A stretch of DNA of 64,000 nucleotides from Prillingera fragicola (Eukaryota > Basidiomycota > Tremellomycetes > Trichosporonales > Trichosporonaceae), in contig BEDY01000001.1 in assembly GCA_002335605.1 (NCBI GenBank), forward strand, positions 744,001 through 808,000. Direction: 5' to 3'. Positions 56,746 through 64,000 of this stretch are shown piece by piece. The translations under genes were made by a program, and so were the position numbers. The notes beneath the pieces were generated by a model. It searched no databases, was not told the origin of the DNA, and saw nothing but the letters and a program-made list of their open reading frames with translations. Position 1 is the stretch's first letter. Every line of letters begins with the position of its first letter.

Positions 56746-59700
56746 ATGACGATGGCGGCAGCCCCAAGTAAGTCTCCGTCGTGGCATGTCCCACGCCGCC
56801 CGTGCTCAGTGCTTCCTTGTGCTAACCACACGTCTTCCTTTCTCGTTTCTCGACACTCTCACTGTTCTTCGCCTCGACTCTGCGTCTTCTCTCCGCTTGC
56901 GTTCTATCACTCTCGGTCGCGCGACAACCTCGCAGTGCCCGGACCTAGCGCATCGCCCCCGCCTACCCATTCACTCACGCCCCTCACGCCCCGCCTCGGT
57001 GCCATGTCGCTGCAGGCCGGGCATGGCGCGCACACTCTAGACAGCTCAGGAGGTCTAGGCGGGCCTGAGCTCCATCCTGGGGTTCATGTCCCAGCCACTG
57101 GCATTGACACGCCGCCGAGCACTGCCGCCAGTGACGACGTCCACGACCCACCAGAGGACGCCGAGGGCAGTGGGGCCGGCGACGCAGATCGCGAGGACAG
57201 CAGCGGGCTTCCAAGTCCGGCGCTGACAGTGTCCAACGGGTGAGTGTGATTCGGAGGTCTGGAGGCTGTCCCGAAGGGGACGCCGTCGAGGAAGGCTTCG
57301 CGGTGGTGCTCTCTCCAATCGACCATGACCGATGACCAATGGCTCGTGCTGACCACAATCGCAGACGTACCACTCCTCCGTCAATTCCAGACTCTCTGGC
57401 CCCTTCAAACAGCTCCATGACGTCCCCAAATCCAACGACCATCTCTACCACTAGTCTGCCGACCTCCGCAGCACCGTCCGCAGTCGCAGCTGTGCCGACA
57501 CCCCAGGCTGAGCTAGGCTTCGGTTCGTTGCATGCTGAGGAGGAGATCAAAAAGGCACTGCTTGCCAAAGACCGCATGTTTGTTCTCATGCTCGGCCAGG
57601 AGTTTGAAGCGTTCATCAGTCGCGTGGCCAAGGGCGAAATCACAACGCGAGTCTGCCCGACAACAGTCGCCGCGTCGGCATCAACCTCGCTTCTCGATTC
57701 GCTTGGCCCGTCAAAGAAGATTGACGTTGCTGCCGGGTCAAAATATCAGCGTATGCTCACGTACAAGCTTGCAGAGTGGTACGGCCTGCGTGCTGTTTCG
57801 GGGCTCAACGGACAAATGATCATTGGCGTGCTCGGTGTTATGGAAGACCGGAGGTGGGTGCACTTCGTGAGGAAGACTACTAACGGCAGCCCATTGCTCA
57901 AGATAGCAACGCTCGTGCCCGAGGCTACTGCACCTCAAACCCAGCAGTTCCGGATCATGCGCCGGGCGGCTCCTAGCGTAGGCGACGACGACAGCGTGTC
58001 GCGCGCGACATCAGTCTCAGGCGACGGAGATGGTACCGAGTCATCTGGCCCTAGAGGCAAGACGCTTGAAGAGCGTACTCTGGCGTATGCGTTGGCGAGG
58101 AAGAGGATTATTGGAGACAACGAAGTGCGCGATGACGACAGCGTGTCCGCATCTGCAAGTTTGCCAAGATCTCGGCAAACGTCGCGTTACGGCGACGACG
58201 ACGACGAGATGGACGCCGTCCCAAGACGATCGTATCCTCAAGACTTTGAGTTTGTCTACCCTTCACTCTACAATACTGGCAGCGACGGCCAGGTCACGCC
58301 AGCCATACCTCAGCAGGCACCACCACCAGCCAACACGCAATACGGCTACATGCAGGGGCCGCCATATCAGGGCTACATGCCGCAAGGCATGGGCTACCCG
58401 GATGCCCGGCAAGGCTACCCGATGGGGCCATATGCTGGTGCTCCTGGCTACCAAAACCAGATGCCTATGGGCTACAGCCAGCCGTGGCAGCAGCAAGCCA
58501 TGGGTCCAGGCCCCATGATGAACCCACAGATGGGCATGATGCCCATGGGTGGGCAGATGGGCGGACAGATGGGAGGGCAGATGGGTGGACAGATGGCAGG
58601 ACAGATGGCAGGCCAGATGGTTGGCCAGATGGGAGGTGGTCCGATGGGGCAGGTGGCAGGCCAGATGGGCCAGATGGGTGGTCAGGGCTGGTATCCACCA
58701 GACATGGGCATGGGGGGTCCGACACCGATGATGCCAATGATTCCACAGGGCATGCCGTATCCCACAAACATGGGCTATCCTCAGCAGGGCGGGCAGCCGA
58801 CGCTCGCTCAGCCGACTCCCCTTCGGCCTAGCATGGGTGCGCACAGCTCGACCTCGTCGTCAATCTCGTCAAGATCGTACCAGGAGGTCCAGTACCAGGA
58901 CGTACAGTCGCGCCCTCATTCACGAGGATCAACGACCAGTACGCGCAGTGCAGCCAGCAGCGTTCGTCTCGGTAGTCTCTACCCCGCACAGCCAGGGTTT
59001 GGCTACCGTCAAAAGTCTGTCAAGACCCAGGTCCCGTACCCGAGTGTGAAAGGGCTCGCACTTCCTGAACCGAAGCGAAACGGGCGCCAAAGCCCGGTAA
59101 GCTCTGCAGACCTGTATCTCGGCTCAGAGCTCACCCGACAGGCATCTACTACCTCGTCGCGCTCGTCTCGGCGCACCTCGTCAATACACATTACTCAGCC
59201 TCAGCCTGGACAGCACCCACTTCCTCAACGACCCGACTGGGCCGCCAACAATGTTCCCTACCATCCATCGCCCATGTCACTGTCTGGCAGTATGGGCGGC
59301 GACGCGAGCAGCTCGGACTTTCCTCCGTTGCACCGCGGCTCCGTGACCAATGCCGAGCCCATGCAGGTTGAAAAGGTCAAGATGCGGCCATCAAACGGCA
59401 GCAACGTGTGGAACGGCGGCGGGGGACGCAACATGCAGCCAACATTTGCTGGTCAGCACGAGACCACGTTGCACTCCCCAGTTCACAATGGTGTGACGCC
59501 ACACCAGTCACCGGTAATCTCCCAAGCTGCGTCGCACGCGCCACCGTCGCCGGTGGTATCAATCCTCGCCAACCCGTACAAGACGGCACCACCAGCTCCC
59601 GCGCCAGCCCCACAGGCCTTGGAGCTTGACCCAGACTTTCCCCGCCGCATGCCCAGCGCCCGCACGCCGTCTCTGTACGATCCCTCGGCACCACGCGCGT

Positions 59701-59921
59701 CTCCAGTCGCGCGCCAGCCACAGTCACCCACGGGCATTTCCCCCGCCGCATCGTCGCCCTTCGGCCGCCCACCGTCTGTCAACGTCACAGGCGCCGAGCC
59801 TGTGACCGAGGACGTGATCGAGGCGCGCCTCGCGGCGCTTAACGTCAAGGGCCTCAGTATTGGGCCGCCGGTGGCTAATCGTCAACCGCCGAGTTACGCC
59901 AAGATTGTCAGGAGAGATTGA
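56746..59921 (+). CDS. R3H-SUZ domain RNA-binding protein
   Basis: Predicted cytoplasmic RNA/ssDNA-binding protein of the R3HDM type. Exons 56746-56767 (22 nt), 56936-57239 and 57365-59921, about 960 residues. Starting instead at the downstream Met at 57004 would drop 29 residues; the small first exon is favoured by a clear GTAAGT donor and frame continuity. R3H domain about residues 175-245 (DRMFVLMLGQEFEAFISRV ... YQRMLTYKLAEWYGLRA, ending in the RxxxH position with Tyr instead of His), then a SUZ-like basic/acidic segment ending KTLEERTLAYALARKRIIGD. The C-terminal 600 residues are Gln/Gly/Pro/Met/Ser-rich and disordered, with a GQM tandem repeat. Low-complexity Q/G-rich tails suggest a role in mRNP granules, by analogy only. 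Confidence 0.9.
58549..58690 (+). repeat. Coding minisatellite (Gly-Gln-Met repeat)
   Basis: About ten imperfect 12-nt units of the type GGNGGNCAGATG encode GGQM/AGQM/VGQM repeats inside the R3H protein. Units differ mainly at the first codon and at third positions, so the array is old enough to have diverged but still in frame. Confidence 0.9.
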
Positions 59922-60118
59922 GAATGAGTAAGAAGACGAGTTGTGGAGATATAGAGAGCAGTCAGATTTGGGAGCGGTGTTAGCTCAGAGCTCAGACGTA
60001 CAGAGGACAGGCAGGGAAGACACAGTAGAGCAGAGCATTGGCAGACAAGTGTAGCACTGCAGGCCTGGCATGCATCATATCGCATTGTACGTTGCGCTGC
60101 TCCCATTCTTGAACATGT

Positions 60119-60161
60119 CGGCGATTCACTGGTTATCCTGGCGATTCACTGGTTACCCTGG
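60119..60161. repeat. 20-nt tandem repeat, two units
   Basis: Unit about 20 nt, starting ggcgattcactggtta, repeated directly with a single change (tta tcc versus tta ccc), followed by a partial third start. Confidence 0.8.
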
Positions 60162-60657
60162 CGAAAGTTGCCAAACATGGTGCGCCTCAGCGATGGCGGA
60201 AAGAATTGTCGAGCTCGCGCTTGACCGTTTGGATGGGAGTATGGTGTAGAAGGAGTGGCGGCGCAAAGAGCTGAGGGGAGCGGGGCGTATTCAGAGTCTC
60301 GGCGTGTATGCTGATGTTGCCAGGCGGCTCGACCAGTTGCCCGCACGGTTGGCCCCAGTCTGCCTGGGGCCCAGCACACACGAACACATCAGTGGAGGAC
60401 TCTGGGCCTTTGGAGAAGAGTGACTTTGGTGTCGTGACACCCCCAAAGTGGCATCCAACACGCTCCTCGACAATGTGGTTGGTCCACGGTGGGACGACGG
60501 GCGTGGTGTGACTGTCAAAGGAGGCTGCCTGAGAACGCACTTTAAGAACACACCCACGACATACACACACGCCCAAGTCACTGTGGGCCAGCGATGGGGG
60601 CGGCACGTCCTACAGCTCCCAACTTTCGCACTCTCGCCTCATCTCTCTACCCACAGT

Positions 60658-60663
60658 TATAAA
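60658..60663 (+). promoter_or_regulatory. TATA box of the small orphan gene
   Basis: TATAAA 67 bp before the ATG at 60730, followed by a C/A-rich leader. Confidence 0.5.
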
Positions 60664-60729
60664 TTCGCCCCGACCTCTCCAGCACCTCCTCATCAGCCAC
60701 CACCGCACCCACACTCGCACCAACCCACA

Positions 60730-61117
60730 ATGCCTCGCGCCACCAAGCCCAAGTCGACGACCGTCAAGCAAGACTGGACTGCGGAACACACCGTGCGTTC
60801 CCTCACACATCAAGCACTGAAACCAGCGCATCCTCACCTCAGCCGTACTTGCCAAGATCCTCACCTCTCGCCGCTAGCTGTACACCACCCCTGGTCTGGA
60901 GGGCGTGGCGGACCACGGCGGGGAGCGTATCAACAAGAAAATCCAGTCGCTTCTCGTGTCCATGTGTGGGAGCCAGGAGATGGTCAAAGCCGAGCTGGGC
61001 AGGGTTGGGCGTCAGCGCGTGACTGAGCGTGCTGCTCCTCCGGCTAAGGGTCGTCAGCGACCCAAGGGTGACGTATCTGAAGACGGTGAGGGGAGGGTCA
61101 AAATGGTTGACGAGTGA
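60730..61117 (+). CDS. Small hypothetical protein (about 100 residues)
   Basis: Not recognised. Proposed exons 60730-60792 and 60878-61117; the 85-nt intron starts GTGCGT and ends GCTAG. Product: basic N-terminus MPRATKPKSTTVKQDWTAEH, then GLEGVADHGGERINKKIQSLLVSMCGSQEMVKAELGRV and a charged Lys/Glu tail. The DWTAEH start followed by helical segments is reminiscent of small Myb/SANT-like proteins of basidiomycetes, but this is weak. An alternative first acceptor (CCTCAG at about 60842) adds AVLAKILTS-like helix residues but then runs into a TAG, so either a second intron or decay is possible. The promoter (TATA, CA-rich leader) looks functional. Confidence 0.5.
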
Positions 61118-61776
61118 GTCGACGACGTTGGGAACATTTAATAGGCTATACTCTGTTGATGATCCGAATAATTGGGCGGTCGAAACGTCAAAGCTCAAGT
61201 TGATGGCTGGACCATTAAAGCATCTGTCTTCAATCCCCTTGTCGTGGCCGATGTCGAAGACGTACAATCAAGTCTGACAATTATTTATTATTTATTCTGA
61301 ATTAGCTGGATGTGGAGGCACTGACCACTGGCCAGCCAACTTCAGCCCACTATGTTGGACACGAGCGAGGGCGAGGTCTCACCCAAGTTGAACCAAGAAG
61401 ACGAGAACGAACATGCAGTTTACAAGCACAACCGTGTGTTCGATGCATATGTTTACGCGAAGATTGATTTAGACTTCGAGAACAATGAGTACCTCACTTT
61501 ACGTAACCCCTCCGTATGGTCACGAGACCCGACCTCGACGTCATGTGCTCTTGTCGAGTGGAGGTATCTCCCCAGCCAACCACATGTGCAGCGTATCTGG
61601 ATAGCCCACTGGCTCATCCTCTTCATCTCTCAGCACACTATCACCAGCATCCATCCCCACAGACCTACTGTACGTGCCAGCTCTCCCCAGCTACAGGCAC
61701 TCGGGTCCCCGCCACTGACAATCCAGCGCCACCACTCGTTGCCCGTTTGACAACCTAGCCCCACACGACCGCCAAG
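61118..61776. other. Intergenic upstream of the Gag-like gene
   Basis: Short AT-rich patch near 61280-61305. No LTR-like direct repeat pairs were noticed when comparing this stretch with the region after 62335 by eye. The 132-codon ORF at 61352 is not supported. Confidence 0.4.
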
Positions 61777-62334
61777 ATGTCTGCAAACAGCGACTCCGAG
61801 TTTGACTCTATGCCCACCCAGTTCTCTGGTGTGCGCTCCAAACTCGGCCCCTTCCTCACCGAGCTGGATCGTACTTTCAAGCACCAGCCCGAGACGTTTA
61901 GCTCTGACCACTCCAAGGTCATCTTTGCGACGTCTCACCTGCGCGGCACTGCGCTCAAGTGGGCCATGGCCCACCCCGAGGGCATGAAGACGTACGACCA
62001 GTTCAAGGAGGACATTCAGGCGCGGTTCGGTAACCCCGACAAGGGAGCTACTGCGCTGCACCAGCTTAAGAAGCTCAAGCAGCACGGCTCGGCGAGGTCG
62101 TACCACCAGCGGTTTGAGGCCTACTCTGCCGACTGCAAGTGGACCGACGTCACGCAGAAGAACAAGTGGTTCTTCCGCGGTCTCAAGGACGACATCAAGG
62201 ATGCCCTTACCCACGTTGACTGGGACTGGAAGATGGACTTTGACAAGTTTGCTGCCAAGGTCATCAAGATTGACGAAAAGCTCAACCCGGCCCACCTCAA
62301 GGAGCAGGAGAACACGTATGGCAACAAGGAGTAG
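61777..62334 (+). CDS. Stand-alone Ty3/Gypsy-type Gag-like (capsid) protein
   Basis: Intronless 185-residue ORF. It matches the retrotransposon Gag/capsid domain of LTR elements: an N-terminal FLTELDRTFKHQPETFSSDHSKVIFATSHLRGTALKWAMAHPEG, then TYDQFKEDIQARFGNPDKG, SARSYHQRFEAYSADCKWTD and KNKWFFRGLKDDIKDALTH. The leader is short and C/A-rich before the ATG. No zinc knuckle, protease, reverse transcriptase or integrase follows: the frame stops after NTYGNKE and the next kilobase holds no pol sequence. Codon use is C/G-ending like host genes, and the ORF is undamaged. Either a recently truncated element or a domesticated gag gene, as known for several eukaryotic lineages. This is a fungal genomic retroelement relic, with no flanking LTRs seen. 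Confidence 0.85.
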   Translation: MSANSDSEFDSMPTQFSGVRSKLGPFLTELDRTFKHQPETFSSDHSKVIFATSHLRGTALKWAMAHPEGMKTYDQFKEDIQARFGNPDKGATALHQLKKLKQHGSARSYHQRFEAYSADCKWTDVTQKNKWFFRGLKDDIKDALTHVDWDWKMDFDKFAAKVIKIDEKLNPAHLKEQENTYGNKE

Positions 62335-62796
62335 AGCGTTGCCGCCAGCCAGAATCAGAAGAAGCCATTGAATTTCTGTCACAAGTCTGAAGCAACACGT
62401 AAATCATCGAGCCCGCCAGCTCCCCTCTCGCCCTCTCGTCACATGGCATGCGACTGCGGCGCGAGGCGACGCCGGCGACCAGCTCGCTCATAAACTCAAT
62501 ATAAATACAACAGTGCATATACAGTACCACTCTGCATGCAGCGTGGTAAGATTCGTCTGGTTCTACTGACTACAAAAGAAGCTAAAATCGTCAAATTCGT
62601 CAAAACATCCAGTGTCCTCGTGATGACAACTATGCTACATTCCCAGCCCTCCTCCTACCATGCTCCCGCCGCTTCCGCTCACCCAAGAACGGCGCATCGG
62701 GATTCATCACCCGCCACTGGCGCGTCGCCAGCGCCACACTATGCGGCACCGGCACGGGCACAGCCACAGGCGCCGGCGCCAGCCGCAAACGCCCAG
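62335..62796. other. Region after the Gag-like gene
   Basis: No pol-type coding sequence. Directly after the stop the same frame stays open for some 50 codons (NQKKPLNFCHKS then basic residues), possibly a decayed extension. Nothing else recognised. Confidence 0.4.
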
Positions 62797-63558
62797 TCAC
62801 CAGCGACAGCTCAAGACCGGACTTTTTGCCGCCATCACCACCGGCCGTGCCGCCTGTCCCTTGACCGACACCCGCCCCCTGACCATGGCCTGGAAGAGCA
62901 GTGTAGGGCGGCGGGGGGTCTCGGTCCTCCTCCCTATCGACGTCGACGGGGGACTGGCGGTCAGGGCGTGTTCTTGCGCTTTCTCCTCCCGACGCAAACT
63001 CACATCAGCCCGGGCTCGCTGCGCCGACTTCAATGGTGCGGTGTGGATGCGCAGGGCCGGTAGGAGGGTTGATTGGGTGTATGCTGCTGGGTTTGGTCGG
63101 TGGGTTGTGCGTGGTGAGGGTGTGGCGGGGAGGAGGTGGGTGCAGGTGCAGCCGCAGTGGGCGCGGGTTTTGGGGATGCCGACGTGCTCTTTCGTGCAGG
63201 GGACGTGCATGTGGGACGGGATGGGTGGCACGGCGCGTGCGGGGGTGACTCGTGGCTTGGTCGTTACTGTTGGAAGGCGGCGCTGGGGTGTCAGTTGCCG
63301 CTCCAGAGGGGAGCGTACTTTGTGGCTCTTTGGCGGGGTCTTGGGAGGCTCGTCCCGCCACGCGCCTAGGAGGGTGTCGAAGCCCGCGTCACAGGGGGCG
63401 AACGGTGCACGGCGGAGAGAGTACCATCGCCGCCGGGGGGTGGAGGGCCGGCGCGCGTCGAGGCTTTCGAGGCTCTCGGCGTCCATGCTGCTTCGGGAGG
63501 TGGAAGGCGAGGAAAACATGTCCCATGCCGCTGGGGGCAGGGGGGTCGTTGCGGTCAT
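62797..63558 (-). CDS. Hypothetical 253-residue basic protein
   Basis: Not recognised. Single open frame from an ATG, beginning MTATTPLPPAAWDMFSSPSTSRSSMDAESLESLDARRPSTPRRRW, with codon use that looks coding in the first half. The rest is Arg/Pro/Thr-rich (TPARAVPPIPSHMHVPCTKEHVGIPK, HCGCTCTHLLP) without a known domain, signal peptide or membrane segment. Possibly the last part is intron or 3' UTR and the real protein is shorter. A similar-length plus-strand ORF overlaps (62660-63586) but has a Trp/Arg/Gly-biased composition typical of a shadow frame. Confidence 0.45.
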   Translation of the reverse strand: MTATTPLPPAAWDMFSSPSTSRSSMDAESLESLDARRPSTPRRRWYSLRRAPFAPCDAGFDTLLGAWRDEPPKTPPKSHKVRSPLERQLTPQRRLPTVTTKPRVTPARAVPPIPSHMHVPCTKEHVGIPKTRAHCGCTCTHLLPATPSPRTTHRPNPAAYTQSTLLPALRIHTAPLKSAQRARADVSLRREEKAQEHALTASPPSTSIGRRTETPRRPTLLFQAMVRGRVSVKGQAARPVVMAAKSPVLSCRW

Positions 63559-64000
63559 GTCTGTCGTTATAGTCGTGCAGTCGTGAGTAGATATGCTGGT
63601 GTAGGTTTATACTGTTTAGGCAAGGCCTACAGTTGGTGTATGCTGTGCCGGGTAGTAGATGGAGAGGCGGTATCAGTGTGCGCCGCAAAAAACAATCTCA
63701 TCGGGTTTCAGCTGCTCCCTTAATATGCATCTCCGTCGGGCAGATCGCAGGATCACACTGCATGCTTGTTCTCAGATCGATCCCCGAAGGTCCAGCTGGG
63801 AGGACGTGTGAGAGTGAGACGATGCCATGTCCGATAGCTACGGCGTCTTGGCGTCGATTGCAGTGCCGTGTCTACGTACGTACACATGTGGAAGATCTGG
63901 GTGTCGCCCTCCGTCCGCAGTGTAATCGGCAGGCACGAGGTATGGTGCGACTGACTCTCAGCAGTTCCGCACGTGCAGCGCGTGAGACCCCTTGCCCGCA
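63559..64000. other. Window end, no gene seen
   Basis: Probably the promoter and leader of the minus-strand hypothetical gene. Nothing else recognised before the window ends. Confidence 0.35.

Larger units (their letters stand above)
59922..60729. other. Intergenic region with a short tandem repeat
   Basis: No gene seen. Two copies of a 20-nt unit (ggcgattcactggttatcct, the second with one change) lie at about 60119-60161. A TATAAA box at 60658-60663 and a CA-rich leader precede the next gene. Confidence 0.5.

Noticed and set aside
61352..61750. 132-codon ORF before the Gag-like gene
   Set aside because: Translation lacks domain or composition support; kept as intergenic.
62660..63586. 308-codon plus-strand ORF at the right end
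   Set aside because: Gly/Arg/Trp-rich translation typical of the complement of a coding frame; minus frame preferred.

Overview
The window reads as nuclear DNA of a basidiomycete yeast-like fungus, most probably a tremellomycete and perhaps a member of the Trichosporonales. This placement is inferred from gene architecture, not from a database comparison. The evidence is compact, intron-rich, moderately GC-rich genes. Introns are typically 34-55 nt, with GTGAGT/GTAAGT donors, CTGAC/CTAAC branch sites and CAG/TAG acceptors, and there are many microexons. The protein set is that of a filamentous or yeast basidiomycete: HSP104, a RSC7-type remodeller subunit, BDP1, RAD2, complex I, a GAF-type hybrid histidine kinase and a GH92 mannosidase. 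I recognised no rRNA, tRNA or CRISPR.

Layout. 0-14.4 kb: hybrid histidine kinase (+, 5' end possibly outside the window), KAE1 (-), an MBOAT lysophospholipid acyltransferase (+), a tail-anchored coiled-coil protein (+), a GH92 alpha-mannosidase (+) and Mediator MED6 (-). 14.8-25.8 kb: ubiquitin-L40 fusion (-) with spliced-leader signals, a 1.9 kb gap, a GPI-type secreted Het-C/VWA7-like protein (+), a mitochondrial AUH-type hydratase (+), RSC7 (-), an AT-hook protein (+) and the V-ATPase proteolipid VMA3 (-). 26.1-35.1 kb: CCT7 (+), an MFS transporter (-), WBP11-like splicing factor (-), ARPC5 (+) and RER1 (-). 35.1-41 kb: a gene-poor stretch holding one isolated 152-residue orphan gene. 41-56 kb: HSP104 (+), a lipocalin-like protein (-), a short SGT1 (-), RAD2 (+), complex I NDUFB8-type subunit (-), BDP1 (+) and an HST3/HST4-like sirtuin (+). 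56-64 kb: an R3H-SUZ protein (+), a small orphan (+), a stand-alone Ty3/Gypsy-type Gag-like gene (+) and a hypothetical gene (-).

There is no single operon-like pathway; this is mostly housekeeping chromatin. Themes recur: protein folding (CCT7, HSP104, SGT1), transcription and chromatin (MED6, RSC7, BDP1, sirtuin, AT-hook), and the secretory/endomembrane system (RER1, VMA3, ALE1-like, GH92). Many neighbours are divergent pairs sharing 0.2-0.5 kb promoters. The most unusual items are the Gag-only gene, an HSP104 ending in EEVD, an SGT1 without a TPR domain, a degenerate second receiver in the histidine kinase, in-frame stop-free introns inside catalytic or DNA-binding regions, and VMA3 with 7-nt and 10-nt exons. 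Exon boundaries below were worked out by hand from frame continuity and splice motifs.
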